Source of the DNA: Pukyongia sp.
Lineage (GTDB): Bacteria; Bacteroidota; Bacteroidia; Flavobacteriales; Flavobacteriaceae
DNA length: 64,000 nucleotides
Direction: 5' to 3'
NCBI GenBank assembly: GCA_030148705.1
Contig: JASBSY010000017.1
Location: 1 to 64,000 of the forward strand
Positions 54,476 through 64,000 of the stretch are shown here, piece after piece. The notes beneath the pieces are model-generated. The model made no database searches. It was given only the letters and a program-made list of their open reading frames with translations, and had not been told where the DNA came from. Made by a program: the position numbers and the translations under genes. Positions within the stretch are counted from its first letter, which is position 1, and each line of letters opens with the position of its first letter.

Positions 54476-56371
54476 ATGGTTCGCTTGTTTCTACTATTGA
54501 GTGTTTGTTATACGACACTTCTTACCGCCCAAAACGATTATTCGGTCGCAAATATCCCAGAGGATTTGCTTGATAACGCCAATGCTGTGATTCGCTACGA
54601 ATCCATGTTCGTTGAGTTCGACGCCATTAATTCCATGACTTTAAAGGGCAAGAAAGTGGTTACCGTATTCAATAAAAAAGGGCTTGGGGCAGTGTCTCAT
54701 AGTGTGGGTTATGACGAAAGTTCTTCGGTAAAGGATATAGGTGCAATTGTATACGACAGCCAGGGCAAGGAAATCAAGAAATACAAAAAGCGAGATTTCA
54801 CCGATCTAAGTGCTACGGGAAGCAGTCTGTATACCGATAACCGGGTTATGACCATCGATCATACCATAGCTTCCTACCCCTTTACCTTCGAATTCTTTTT
54901 CGAGCTGGACTCGTCTTCAACAGTGCTTTTTCCTGCATGGGACCCATCTCCAATCTACAGGGTAAGCACCCAGTATTCGGTCTACACCCTGGAAAATCCG
55001 AGGAGGATTCCAATTACGGTAAGAAAGTTCAACCTGGACGAATTTGGTGTTAGGATGGAGGAAAGCCCGGCGCGCCATTTTTATGAGATTCGCAACCTGA
55101 AAGCAATAGACCGGGAGCATCTAAGCCCCGATTATACCGAATTTACGCCTGTAGTAAAACTGGCTCCCACCCAGTTCGAGCTTGCAGGAAAACGAGGCAA
55201 TGTTACCAATTGGAGGGATTTCGGGATCTGGCAGAAATCCACGCTGCTCTCGGGCCGGGATAAGCTTCCCAAGGAAACCATCCGCAAAGTAACCGAACTG
55301 GTGCAACACATTGAGGATCCAAAGGAAAAAGCCCGGATCATATACAATTATATGCAGGAAAAAACCCGTTACATTAGTGTGCAGGTGGGCATTGGCGGTT
55401 GGCAGCCGTCTACCGCTTCTGAAGTTGACAGGCTGGGATATGGCGACTGTAAAGGCCTAACCAATTATACCCAGGCGCTGTTAAAATCGCAGGGAATAGA
55501 ATCTCTGTACACCATAGTCGATGCCGGGGAAGACGGTAAGGACATAGACGAAGAATTTGTTGCACTGCAGGGCAATCATGTGATCCTAACGGTTCCCTTC
55601 GAAGATGAGACAGTCTTTCTCGAATGTACCAGTCAGCAGCTTCCTTTTAATTTTATAGGAACACACACAGACGACCGAAATGTTATATTGATTACAGATG
55701 AGGGAGGAGTACTGACCAGGACTCATGTTTATTCTCCCGATGATAACATCAAGCATCTTACAGCCGAACTAAAGATGGATGCCTCTTTTGGGATTGCGGG
55801 CGATCTGCAGATAGAATCCGGCGGCCTGGTGTATGGAGAACGCTTTAGTTTAGAACAACAGTCTTCAGACGATATCAAACTAATCTACAAATCCATATGG
55901 GGGCACTTAAACGATCTGAAACTTTCAGACATAAACTTTAATAACGATAAGCGCGAGGTGCGGTTTAGGGAAAACATGCGTATAGAAACGGATAATTATG
56001 TTTCCAAGGCCGGCAGCCGAATCCTTGTAAACCCGAATATTTTCAAAAGAATTGAAGATATTCCCACTATAGAGACCGATCGCACTCAGCCTTTTGAAAT
56101 CAGGAGAGGTTCAACCCAAAGAGATACCATTAGGTTGCAACTCCCGGAAAACTACAAACTGGAATCGCTCTTCGATCCAATTGAAATTAGCAATGAGTTT
56201 GGAAGTTATAAAGCCACTGTAGTGCATTCAGAAGACAACCAATTACTCTATGTAAGGGAGCTCAGGTTGAATTCGGGCAGGTTTCCTAAGGATAGATATA
56301 ATGACTACGTTAAATTCATAAAGACATTACTAAGGAATGACAGGTCGAAAATAGTTTTGGTGCCGGGATGA
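54476..56371 (+). CDS. DUF3857 transglutaminase-like protein with intact catalytic residues
   Basis: A 631-aa secreted protein with signal peptide (about 1-19), a DUF3857 domain (about 35-230) and a transglutaminase core (about 265-390) with the catalytic Cys325 in GYGDCKGLTNY, His368 in GNHVIL and an acidic Glu383 in FLECTSQ. The other three proteins of the cluster lack these. It probably acts in the periplasm on peptides or cross-links; the substrate is unknown. Overlaps the next gene by 4 nt. Confidence 0.88.
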   Translation: MVRLFLLLSVCYTTLLTAQNDYSVANIPEDLLDNANAVIRYESMFVEFDAINSMTLKGKKVVTVFNKKGLGAVSHSVGYDESSSVKDIGAIVYDSQGKEIKKYKKRDFTDLSATGSSLYTDNRVMTIDHTIASYPFTFEFFFELDSSSTVLFPAWDPSPIYRVSTQYSVYTLENPRRIPITVRKFNLDEFGVRMEESPARHFYEIRNLKAIDREHLSPDYTEFTPVVKLAPTQFELAGKRGNVTNWRDFGIWQKSTLLSGRDKLPKETIRKVTELVQHIEDPKEKARIIYNYMQEKTRYISVQVGIGGWQPSTASEVDRLGYGDCKGLTNYTQALLKSQGIESLYTIVDAGEDGKDIDEEFVALQGNHVILTVPFEDETVFLECTSQQLPFNFIGTHTDDRNVILITDEGGVLTRTHVYSPDDNIKHLTAELKMDASFGIAGDLQIESGGLVYGERFSLEQQSSDDIKLIYKSIWGHLNDLKLSDINFNNDKREVRFRENMRIETDNYVSKAGSRILVNPNIFKRIEDIPTIETDRTQPFEIRRGSTQRDTIRLQLPENYKLESLFDPIEISNEFGSYKATVVHSEDNQLLYVRELRLNSGRFPKDRYNDYVKFIKTLLRNDRSKIVLVPG

Positions 56372-58212
56372 GATCATTTATACTTTTAGTTTGCACTTTA
56401 GCCGGGCTGTACCAGGCGGCGGGGCAACGTCCGAAGTTCGGGGATATCTCCGTAGAAGAGCTTCAACTTACCGAAGATGAGGTATTTAGTAATGCGCCGG
56501 CGGCTATCCTCTACGAAGACATCGATCTCGATTTCGGGAAACTGTTAACCGTTCACGAACGCGTAAAGATCTATACCGCTGAAGGCGTTGAATTTTCGAA
56601 CTGGGAAATTCCCTTCGAGGATGTAAAGGGGTTAAAGGCGGCTACCTATAACCTGGTCGATGGAGCCGTCGAAAAAACAAAGGTAAGCAGCGATAATATT
56701 TTTGTTGAAGAAGTTTCAGAAGATGAAGAGGTACGAAAGATCACATTTCCCAATGTAAGACCGGGCTCCATCATAGAGATCAAATACAAAGTTCCGTTTA
56801 TTGGGCTCTACACCATCTATACGCAGCATTATCTGCCTATTCGAAAAATCAGGGTGAATATCAACAACCCGGTACGCATTTCACTGGACATAAAGGAAAA
56901 TCCATATGTAAAGATTCCTATCAAAAAGATTGAAAAGGATTACAATTATCTGTTTGTAGGCGAGGATATACCTCCGCTGCGAAGGGAGAATTACGTGAGT
57001 AATATCAACAATCACAGGGGGATGCTACTGCTTCATGTATACGGCGGGCTATTACCGCAGTATTCATGGAACAAACTTGCTTCCCTGGCTATGCAACTGG
57101 AATGGTTTGGCGGGCAATTAGAGCGCGGTGGCGGTTTTTACCGGAAAGACCTGGATTATGTACTTGCCGGAGTGGAAGACGAACTCGAAAAGGCAAAAAA
57201 AATAGACAGGTTCCTCAAGACATGTATGAAATGGAATGAGTATTACAGCAGGGGAAGCGAGAGCATTAAACACGCGTATTCAAATAAAGAGGGTAGCGCC
57301 GGCGATATAAACTTGTTGCTGGTGTCCATGTTAAGAGAGGCCGGACTGGAAGCACACCCAATGCTGGTGGCCAGTAAAGGCAGGGGCTGGGTGATGTACC
57401 CCAGGTTAAATTCGTATAATACAGTGGTTGCTGCCGTGACCATCGATGAGCAAATTTACCTGTTGGATGCCTCCAGGAAAAAATTAGGATTTGCCCAATT
57501 ACCCCTGGCCTATATAAACGGTAGCGGCCTGATCGTCCGTCCGGACAATTCTTCGTTGAACTATCCCATCACTATCGATTTTCAATCGGTAAACACCCTT
57601 CTTATTTCTTCGGAAATAAATGTAGAAGATCTTTCGGTAAGCGGTACGGTTCGAAAACAGCTTACCAACTATATGGCCTGGGAGCACCGTGAGCGTTACG
57701 AGAATGAACGGGAAGAAACCTATGAAGAAGTTTTGGAAAATCGCGACCTGTTCCAGGTTAGCAATATGCAGGTAACCGATTTCGATTCGGCTCCCGATCC
57801 GCTGCGAATACAGTACGATTTCGTATATGAGAACTATGTGGAGGAAATAGGAGATCGGCTGTACATTAAGCCATTACTGCACTGCGACCTGCAGGAGAAT
57901 CATTTTAATGAGGAGGACCGACTGTATCCCATGGATTTCGAATATCCTCATACCAGTAGGTTTATTATTAATTACCAAATTCCCGAGGGCTATTCCGTAG
58001 AAAGTCTGCCGGCCGGCAAGCACGTTATTATCCCGGACGGGATTGGCAGTCTGAAATTCAATGCATCGGAGCAGCAGGGCAACATACAGGTGTCATTTAC
58101 ATTAGAAATCAATGAACACCTGGTTCCGGCCGGTTACTACGAGGGATTTAAGGAATTATTTAATGAATATTCCAATTTCTCCAAAGCCAAGATCGTACTT
58201 GTAAAAAAATAA
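56368..58212 (+). CDS. DUF3857 secreted protein, pseudo-transglutaminase 2
   Basis: A 614-aa paralogue with signal peptide (ends near AAGQ), DUF3857 (about 40-240) and a transglutaminase-like part. The Cys position reads GSAGDINLLL and the His position SYNTVVAA. The Cys-to-Gly/Asp and His-to-Thr changes predict loss of activity. Starts within the previous gene (ATGA overlap), so expression is tightly tied. Confidence 0.85.
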   Translation: MRSFILLVCTLAGLYQAAGQRPKFGDISVEELQLTEDEVFSNAPAAILYEDIDLDFGKLLTVHERVKIYTAEGVEFSNWEIPFEDVKGLKAATYNLVDGAVEKTKVSSDNIFVEEVSEDEEVRKITFPNVRPGSIIEIKYKVPFIGLYTIYTQHYLPIRKIRVNINNPVRISLDIKENPYVKIPIKKIEKDYNYLFVGEDIPPLRRENYVSNINNHRGMLLLHVYGGLLPQYSWNKLASLAMQLEWFGGQLERGGGFYRKDLDYVLAGVEDELEKAKKIDRFLKTCMKWNEYYSRGSESIKHAYSNKEGSAGDINLLLVSMLREAGLEAHPMLVASKGRGWVMYPRLNSYNTVVAAVTIDEQIYLLDASRKKLGFAQLPLAYINGSGLIVRPDNSSLNYPITIDFQSVNTLLISSEINVEDLSVSGTVRKQLTNYMAWEHRERYENEREETYEEVLENRDLFQVSNMQVTDFDSAPDPLRIQYDFVYENYVEEIGDRLYIKPLLHCDLQENHFNEEDRLYPMDFEYPHTSRFIINYQIPEGYSVESLPAGKHVIIPDGIGSLKFNASEQQGNIQVSFTLEINEHLVPAGYYEGFKELFNEYSNFSKAKIVLVKK

Positions 58213-58230
58213 ATACTAATAGCGCATATC

Positions 58231-60258
58231 ATGAAGTTAACAACCATCAGCCTGATTTTTTTACTGTTTACTTTTAACGGTATTTCTCAAAAATACAGTT
58301 ACGGGAAAGTTTCAAAAGAAGAATTGAAAGAACAACAAGACCCGAATTATCCCGAAACCGACGCCACCGTGCTCTACCGGGAATACAAAACTTTTCTCGA
58401 ATACAAACAGGGAGAAGGATTTACCCTGCACACAGAGGTGTTCGAGCGGATCAAGATTTATAATCCCCAGGGGTTCGACTGGGCGACACATAGTGTGAGG
58501 ACCTATAACTTCGGTTCGAATCGAGAAGAGGTTGAAGCCTTAAAGGGGGTTACTTATAATCTGGAAAACGGATCCATAGAAAAAGAGAAATTAAAATACA
58601 GCAATCTGTACGAAGAGCGCATTAGCGATTACTACGTTCTCAGTACGTTTACAATGCCGGCATTAAAACCGGGCTGTGTTATAGAGTACGAGTATAAGAT
58701 CACTTCCTTCGATTTCGATATCGGTGATATCGATCTTCAGTATACCATTCCCATTCGAAAAGAAGTAGTTGATATTCGTGTTCCCGAATATTACATCTAT
58801 CAAAACTACAGCAATCCCCAATCCGGCCTGAGCTATACCTTCGAAAAGGACTCAAAGGAAATCGATATTCACCTTAGAGGAAGAAGCGGCCTTGGAACAG
58901 CCAATCACGGCAGCGTTTTTGCGAACAGTCCCGAAACACAAGACCGCACGGTTTCATATAAGGAAAACAGCTATACCCTGGAAGCCAGCGACATCCCTCC
59001 CTTAAAGAAGGAGGAGTATGTAGACAACCTCGACAATTACAAGGCAAAATCTATATGGGAACTCGCAATGATAAACGCCCCCGGAGAACTTCCGAAAAGC
59101 TATTCCACTACCTGGGAGGCCGTAACGGAGAGTATTTATGAGAATGATGCCTTCGTAAATGAACTCAACAAATCCGATTACTACCAGGAGGATCTGCAGG
59201 CGGCAATCGCCGGTTTATCCGAGCCCACCGATAAAATGGCAGCCCTTTTTAATCTGGTTAAGTCGAAGATGAATTGGAATAATTATTATGGTTATTTTCC
59301 TCAACATGGCGTAAAGAAAGCGTACAAGGAAGGTAGCGGCAATTCTGCCGATATCAATCTTATGCTTGTCTCTATGCTACGATCGGCGGGGTTAAATGCG
59401 AATCCTGTACTTGTTAGCACCAGGAAGAACGGTATTCCCCTATTTCCCACACGGCATGGTTTTAATTACATCATTGCAAGTATGCAATACGGAGACGAGG
59501 TTTACCTAATGGACGCCACAGATCCGGTTTCAGGGATTAACCTATTACCCCAACGGGTTATGAACTGGCAAGGCCGGATTATACGCAGCGACGGGAGTTC
59601 GCAGAACATCGGACTATATCCCGGTTATAAATCCCAGAAACTTACCTATGTTCAGGCAGAGATAACACCCGGCAAGGTAACTGCTAAAGTGAACGAACGC
59701 CTGGGAGAACATTTTGCAAAGAATTATCGCACTCGAAATTACGGCACTTCAGACGCAGAGCAGCTCGATGCCCTGAATTCAGAGACATACCAGCTCGAGT
59801 TATCCGAGTTCAAATCGAAGGACGTGGACAATACCAAGCCTAATATGACCATTGGTTATACCGCTACAACAGCAGATCTGGTTGAAGAGATCAACGGGGA
59901 TCTGTACTTTTCGCCTATGTTGTTCTTTGCCACCACCTCACATCCGTTCAAGAGCGATAGCAGGACCTATCCCATCTTTTTCGATTATCCAAGCTCCCAC
60001 AAGTATACCATCAATATAAAACTGCCCGAAGGTTATAAGGTAAATGCACTACCGGAAGGCGCTGTGGCCAACCTCTCTAATAATCTCGGCAACTACACCT
60101 ATCTGATCAAGGAAGTAAACCCGCAGATGTTACAGCTTTCCGTATCTTTGGATTTAAACGCTCCTATCGTTTTGCCATCTGAATACGAATACGTAAAATC
60201 CTTTTTTGGAAAGGTGGTGGAGAAGGAGAAAGAGAAGATCGTACTGACGAAAATTTAG
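58231..60258 (+). CDS. DUF3857 secreted protein, pseudo-transglutaminase 3
   Basis: A 675-aa paralogue, the longest, with a signal peptide (about 1-19), DUF3857 (about 35-260) and a transglutaminase-like fold where the Cys site is GSGNSADINLML and the His site GFNYIIASM, with the Asp of LMDATDP kept. A loop of about 40 residues (GRSGLGTANHGSVF region) is extra. Starts 18 nt after the previous gene and lies 3 nt before the MazG gene. Confidence 0.85.
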   Translation: MKLTTISLIFLLFTFNGISQKYSYGKVSKEELKEQQDPNYPETDATVLYREYKTFLEYKQGEGFTLHTEVFERIKIYNPQGFDWATHSVRTYNFGSNREEVEALKGVTYNLENGSIEKEKLKYSNLYEERISDYYVLSTFTMPALKPGCVIEYEYKITSFDFDIGDIDLQYTIPIRKEVVDIRVPEYYIYQNYSNPQSGLSYTFEKDSKEIDIHLRGRSGLGTANHGSVFANSPETQDRTVSYKENSYTLEASDIPPLKKEEYVDNLDNYKAKSIWELAMINAPGELPKSYSTTWEAVTESIYENDAFVNELNKSDYYQEDLQAAIAGLSEPTDKMAALFNLVKSKMNWNNYYGYFPQHGVKKAYKEGSGNSADINLMLVSMLRSAGLNANPVLVSTRKNGIPLFPTRHGFNYIIASMQYGDEVYLMDATDPVSGINLLPQRVMNWQGRIIRSDGSSQNIGLYPGYKSQKLTYVQAEITPGKVTAKVNERLGEHFAKNYRTRNYGTSDAEQLDALNSETYQLELSEFKSKDVDNTKPNMTIGYTATTADLVEEINGDLYFSPMLFFATTSHPFKSDSRTYPIFFDYPSSHKYTINIKLPEGYKVNALPEGAVANLSNNLGNYTYLIKEVNPQMLQLSVSLDLNAPIVLPSEYEYVKSFFGKVVEKEKEKIVLTKI

Positions 60259-60261
60259 GTT

Positions 60262-60588
60262 ATGAACATACACAATGCTCAGCAAGCGGTAGACGAATGG
60301 ATCAACCAGCACGGTGTCCGTTACTTTAACGAGTTGACCAATATGGCCCAGCTTACAGAAGAAGTTGGGGAAGTGGCGCGGATCATCGCAAGGCGTTACG
60401 GAGAACAAAGTGAGAAGGAAAGTGATAAATATGCCGACCTGGGTGAAGAACTTGCAGACGTGGTCTTCGTGGTACTCTGTCTCGCAAACCAGACCGGGAT
60501 TAACCTGGAGGAGGCTTTTCAAAAGAAGCTGGATAAAAAATCGGCCCGTGACCACGACCGCCACCACGGAAATTCTAAATTAAAATAG
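60262..60588 (+). CDS. MazG-like nucleotide pyrophosphohydrolase
   Basis: A 108-aa all-alpha NTP-PPase of the small MazG class. The metal-binding pattern is present: EEVGEVAR (about 33-40) and GEELADVVF (about 62-70). It hydrolyses (d)NTPs, probably damaged ones, to monophosphates. It lies in the operon-like row with the DUF3857 genes and abuts the next ORF. Confidence 0.9.
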   Translation: MNIHNAQQAVDEWINQHGVRYFNELTNMAQLTEEVGEVARIIARRYGEQSEKESDKYADLGEELADVVFVVLCLANQTGINLEEAFQKKLDKKSARDHDRHHGNSKLK

Positions 60589-60831
60589 ATGTTCAAAAGA
60601 GTTGTATCACATAAGGGTTTCTGGTTTTCTGTGGTAGTGCTGGCCCTGGTATTTGTTTTGCTTTTTACCGTGATAAAATGGGCCATTGAAGGTTTTGATA
60701 TGCAGTATTTCAGGGAGCAGGATCCCATCACCTTTTTTGGCGGGCTAACTGCTGCAGGACTCATTTATGGATTTTTTGTTTCCTTCGGAAAGTTCCGTGC
60801 CCGCTTGAAAAAATCGGACCAATCCTCATGA
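60589..60831 (+). CDS. Small membrane protein
   Basis: An 80-aa protein with two membrane helices (about 12-32 and 46-66) separated by EGFDMQYFREQDP, and a basic C-terminus. Family not recognised. It directly follows the MazG stop and overlaps aroA by 4 nt, so it is almost certainly translated with them. Confidence 0.7.
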   Translation: MFKRVVSHKGFWFSVVVLALVFVLLFTVIKWAIEGFDMQYFREQDPITFFGGLTAAGLIYGFFVSFGKFRARLKKSDQSS

Positions 60832-62063
60832 AAGCGGTACTCGGCAGGTCGCAAAATGCTGAACATTCACCCGAAATTCTCATTGGAGGCAGTAAGAGTG
60901 AATCGAACAGACTGCTTATTTTGCAGGCATTGTTTCCCTCCCTTCAAATTAAAAACCTTTCCACCAGTGATGATACGGTCTTACTACAACAGGCATTAAA
61001 CGGTTCTTCCCTGATAAAGGACATACAACATGCGGGAACTGCCATGCGCTTTCTCACAGCCTACTACGCCTCACAACCGGGCATTGAGGTTTTGTTAACC
61101 GGAAGCGAACGCATGAAAGAACGCCCGATAAAAACCCTGGTCGATGCACTTCGTTCCCTTGGGGCCGAAATCTCCTATGCGGGAAAAAGCGGATTTCCTC
61201 CCTTAAAAATAAGCGGTAAGCAGTTGAGCGGCAGTTACGTTGAACTGGATGCCGGAATCAGTAGTCAGTTTATCTCGGCCCTCATGCTCATTGCTCCATC
61301 CCTAATCGACGGTCTAAGAATCAAGTTAAAAGGGGAGGTGACCTCTAAACCTTACCTGGAGATGACTATTGCTTTATTAAAGCGTTGCGGAATTTCCGCA
61401 GAGATCTCTAACAATGAAATTTCCATAGCAGCGGCCAATAGTATAGCAGCCGGGACCATTTCAGTAGAGTCCGACTGGAGTTCGGCATCCTACTTTTACA
61501 GTCTTATCGCTCTCTCCGACAAACAATCCCTAATCCTTAAATATTTCAATTCCAAGAGCAGGCAGGGCGATTCGGAAGTAGCTGCAATTTACAGTCGGCT
61601 GGGAGTTACCACCTCCTTTGATAAATCCGGACAGGGGATTACTCTTACTCAGGTTCCGGCCGATATTCCCGATGGCCTGATACTCGATCTTTCAGATACT
61701 CCCGATATTGCCCAGACCATCGCCATATCCTGCTTCGGCCTGGGTATTGGTTGCGAACTCAGCGGCTTGCATACACTTAAGATCAAAGAAACCGACCGAC
61801 TAATTGCCTTGAAAACAGAATTGGAAAAACTGGGAGCCAAGGTGGAGATTACGCACAATTCACTTAGCCTGAGTCCTTCGATTGAACTCAGGGAAGATGT
61901 TACTGTCGAGACTTACCGGGATCACAGGATGGCCATGGCCTTTGCCCCCCTGGCCCAAAAAGTGAACATTACGGTAAATGATGCCGAGGTAGTCTCCAAA
62001 TCATTTCCGGAATTCTGGAACCGGATGTCCAAGGCCGGGCTGAACGTACAAATTGTAAGATAA
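60828..62063 (+). CDS. aroA: EPSP synthase (3-phosphoshikimate 1-carboxyvinyltransferase)
   Basis: A 411-aa shikimate-pathway enzyme: GGSKSESNRLLIL near 21, GTAMRFLTAYYAS with SGSERMKERPIKTLVDALRSLGA, and the late KIKETDRLIAL and TYRDHRMAMAFAPLA. It joins shikimate-3-phosphate and PEP. The usual N-terminal Lys and the DRH-like motif are present; length is a little short of 425-430. Last gene of the row started at 54476. Confidence 0.95.
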   Translation: MKAVLGRSQNAEHSPEILIGGSKSESNRLLILQALFPSLQIKNLSTSDDTVLLQQALNGSSLIKDIQHAGTAMRFLTAYYASQPGIEVLLTGSERMKERPIKTLVDALRSLGAEISYAGKSGFPPLKISGKQLSGSYVELDAGISSQFISALMLIAPSLIDGLRIKLKGEVTSKPYLEMTIALLKRCGISAEISNNEISIAAANSIAAGTISVESDWSSASYFYSLIALSDKQSLILKYFNSKSRQGDSEVAAIYSRLGVTTSFDKSGQGITLTQVPADIPDGLILDLSDTPDIAQTIAISCFGLGIGCELSGLHTLKIKETDRLIALKTELEKLGAKVEITHNSLSLSPSIELREDVTVETYRDHRMAMAFAPLAQKVNITVNDAEVVSKSFPEFWNRMSKAGLNVQIVR

Positions 62064-62075
62064 GTACGGTTTTAC

Positions 62076-62107
62076 TTGACAACCCCTATGTTGAGGTTGT
62101 ATATTTG
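62076..62107 (+). promoter_or_regulatory. Candidate queA promoter
   Basis: TTGAC (62076-62080) and TATATTTG (62100-62107), a perfect -7 box, with a 19-nt gap. The ATG at 62142 is 35 nt downstream. Confidence 0.5.
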
Positions 62108-62141
62108 CAGCTTTTACATTAAAAATTGCACGTCTATGGGA

Positions 62142-63191
62142 ATGAAACTCTCCAATTTCAATTTTAACTTACCTCCGGAACTACTTGCAGAATATCCTGC
62201 TCCAAACCGTGATGAAGCGCGTTTAATGGTGCTTAACCGAAAGGATCGTACCATCGAGCACAAGATGTTCAAGGATCTCATCGACTATTTTAACGAGGAC
62301 GATGTGTTGGTACTGAACAACACCAAGGTATTTCCGGCCAGGCTCTTTGGCAACAAGGAAAAGACGGGAGCGCGGATCGAGGTGTTTTTACTTCGGGAAT
62401 TAAATTCTGAAACCAGGCTCTGGGATGTACTGGTGGATCCGGCAAGAAAGATCAGAATAGGTAATAAATTATATTTTGGAGAAGACGAATCCCTGGTGGC
62501 TGAAGTGATCGACAACACCACATCAAGAGGGCGTACCCTGAGATTCCTCTTTGACGGTTCTTACGAAGAGTTCAGAAATAAACTCACCGAACTTGGTGAA
62601 ACACCACTTCCAAAGTACATCAAGCGCGAGGTGGAGCCCGAGGACGCAGAACGATACCAGACGATATTCGCAAGAGAGGAAGGCGCCGTAGCCGCCCCAA
62701 CCGCCGGCCTGCACTTTTCGAAACATCTCTTAAAACGACTGGAAATAAAAGGGGTGAATTTTGCCGAAGTGACCCTTCACGTCGGACTGGGTACCTTTAG
62801 CCCGGTGGAGGTAGAAGATCTTTCAAAGCACAAGATGGATTCGGAAGAGATCATCATTCCTGAAAAGGCAGTGAAGACCATTAACACGGGTATCGTTCAA
62901 AAAAGGCGTATCTGTTCAGTGGGAACAACCGTGATGCGAGCCCTTGAAAGTTCGGTTTCATCTAACAATACCTTGAATAGTTACAGCGGCTGGACCAACA
63001 AGTTTATCTTCCCGCCTTACGAATTTAGTATTGCCAACAGTATGGTAACCAATTTCCATACACCAAAATCCACTTTACTGATGATGGTAGCGGCCTTTGC
63101 CGGCCACGAATTTATCAAAGAGGCCTATGCCGAGGCAATCAAGGAAAAATACAGGTTTTACACCTATGGGGATGCCATGTTGATTCTCTAA
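62142..63191 (+). CDS. queA: tRNA preQ1(34) S-adenosylmethionine ribosyltransferase-isomerase
   Basis: A 349-aa enzyme that builds epoxyqueuosine in tRNA from SAM. Family blocks include [61 protein letters not shown] (about 185-198) and [21 protein letters not shown]. An ATG two codons earlier (62136) is possible. A strong terminator follows. Confidence 0.95.
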   Translation: MKLSNFNFNLPPELLAEYPAPNRDEARLMVLNRKDRTIEHKMFKDLIDYFNEDDVLVLNNTKVFPARLFGNKEKTGARIEVFLLRELNSETRLWDVLVDPARKIRIGNKLYFGEDESLVAEVIDNTTSRGRTLRFLFDGSYEEFRNKLTELGETPLPKYIKREVEPEDAERYQTIFAREEGAVAAPTAGLHFSKHLLKRLEIKGVNFAEVTLHVGLGTFSPVEVEDLSKHKMDSEEIIIPEKAVKTINTGIVQKRRICSVGTTVMRALESSVSSNNTLNSYSGWTNKFIFPPYEFSIANSMVTNFHTPKSTLLMMVAAFAGHEFIKEAYAEAIKEKYRFYTYGDAMLIL

Positions 63192-63206
63192 AGAAACTCT
63201 TTCAAA

Positions 63207-63231
63207 CCCGGTCATCGACCGGGTTTTTTTA
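63207..63231 (+). terminator. Intrinsic terminator after queA
   Basis: ACCCGGTC/GACCGGGT stem with a 3-nt loop, then TTTTTTT. Confidence 0.9.
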
Positions 63232-63311
63232 TATTCTGCAGGCAAGATTTTCACAAATCAAAATAAAAAGGTATTTTAGTATACTTATAGCACAACTAAT
63301 CAATACTTTAG

Positions 63312-64000
63312 ATGAGGAAATTACTACTGTATTTCTTTCTTCTGGCCCTGGTTCACACGTCCTATTCCCAGGATGCGGGCAACCAGTATCCCGTTAGTTG
63401 GACTTTGAATCTGCAAACGCGGATGACCCCGGTTGAATTACCTCCGCTGAACCTTTACCAGGTTTACCAGGAAGATCTTATAAATGACAAGGACAAAAGT
63501 AAACCCTGGCGATACGGAATCACTCGTGAAATAACATTAGATCTGAAGAATGACGGCGTACTCACCGAATTGCCCAATGGCGATAAGATCTGGCAGTTAG
63601 CCATAAAATCTCCCAATGCCATAAATCTCAGCGTTAATTTCGACCAATTCTACATTCCCGAGGGCGGGCGACTCTACCTGTACAATGACGACCATTCCGA
63701 TTTTTCGAAGATATATTCAGGGAAGTCGAATCGCCCCAATGAAAAGTTGGGCTCGTGGTTCGTAACGGGAGATATAATCTGGGTGGAATATTTTCAGCCG
63801 CGCTCCGTCGTTGAAGAATCCAAACTGCGAATCGGAGGCTTGATCCACGGGTATCGCATGGGCCGGGTTGAACAGTTCGTTGAAGGCATACGAGGCCTGA
63901 ATGACTCCGGCGATTGCAATTACGATGTGAACTGCCCGGTTGGAGAAGACTTCGATACTAAGAAGGACCTTGTTAAAAAAGCAGTAACCTTGCTGAATCT
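63312..64000 (+). CDS. Secreted lysyl-endopeptidase-like serine protease, N-terminal part (cut by window end)
   Basis: Open from ATG 63312 to the window end (229 codons) with no stop. Signal peptide MRKLLLYFFLLALVHTSYSQ; a propeptide-like beta region (about 25-175) with WQLAIKSPNAINLSVNFDQF and GGRLYLYND; then DCNYDVNCPVGEDFD, the typical start of the mature trypsin-like (S1, Achromobacter protease I type) domain. The catalytic His/Asp/Ser lie outside the window. A type IX sorting tail is likely but not visible. Confidence 0.75.
   Translation, partial: MRKLLLYFFLLALVHTSYSQDAGNQYPVSWTLNLQTRMTPVELPPLNLYQVYQEDLINDKDKSKPWRYGITREITLDLKNDGVLTELPNGDKIWQLAIKSPNAINLSVNFDQFYIPEGGRLYLYNDDHSDFSKIYSGKSNRPNEKLGSWFVTGDIIWVEYFQPRSVVEESKLRIGGLIHGYRMGRVEQFVEGIRGLNDSGDCNYDVNCPVGEDFDTKKDLVKKAVTLLN

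Overview
The window comes from a marine-type Flavobacteriaceae genome (Bacteroidota). The evidence is a type IX secretion (T9SS) type A cargo, a gliding-type (type B) cargo next to a PorP/SprF protein, a GldA-like ATPase, promoters of the TAnnTTTG class, few Shine-Dalgarno sites, DUF3857 and head-GIN families, a GSCFA protein and a two-gene split methionine synthase. I do not assign a genus. Most of the window is dense core genome. The first 13.8 kb is an accessory region rich in repeats.

Layout. 1-3054 holds an M1-like metallopeptidase set between composite noncoding repeats (G-poor CACTCAC tracts, CCGCC...GGCGG palindromes, a 132-bp identical direct repeat). 3055-8739 is a visibly AT-richer island: a DUF2188 protein, then a type III restriction-modification pair (mod, res) and a four-helix membrane protein on the minus strand. 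8740-13190 carries a secreted PPP-family phosphatase, a leucine-rich-repeat T9SS cargo and an SH3b protein. 13191-13805 is repetitive again and holds an inverted copy, about 95% identical, of a 172-bp module at 2650-2821, so these modules bracket the island. From 13.8 kb the genome is conserved: TauE/SafE exporter, Era, SIMPL protein, Der; a candidate roughly 190-nt structured RNA (6S-like); a 1271-aa T9SS type B cargo with its SprF partner; and an M23 peptidase-MerR-LemA-TPM-TPM operon on the minus strand.

26-37 kb: alaS, GSCFA protein, a small lipoprotein and a beta-propeller protein with near-identical promoter layouts, a TPR histidine kinase plus response regulator with a tiny membrane protein between them, and metK. 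Divergent from metK is a SAM-I riboswitch, then a putative 11-codon leader ORF, OsmC, two-piece metH and metF: a methionine/one-carbon operon. 42.8-48.9 kb: Rrf2 regulator, PLP-dependent dehydratase, a duplicated [PagL-like outer-membrane protein + head-GIN lipoprotein] module, and gldA.

48.9-64 kb: a likely attenuated leader with aromatic codons and a terminator precedes a DAHP synthase/chorismate mutase; then a small secreted protein, rsgA, dtd, four consecutive DUF3857 secreted proteins of which three lack the transglutaminase Cys and His, a MazG-like protein, a small membrane protein, aroA, queA, and the start of a secreted lysyl-endopeptidase-like protease cut by the window edge.

Strongest candidates for undescribed biology: the DUF3857 pseudo-transglutaminase array, the duplicated PagL/GIN module, the 6S-like RNA, the aromatic leader, the leader ORF downstream of the SAM riboswitch, and the multi-hairpin repeat family with compensatory base changes. 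No tRNA, rRNA, transposase or CRISPR array was found.
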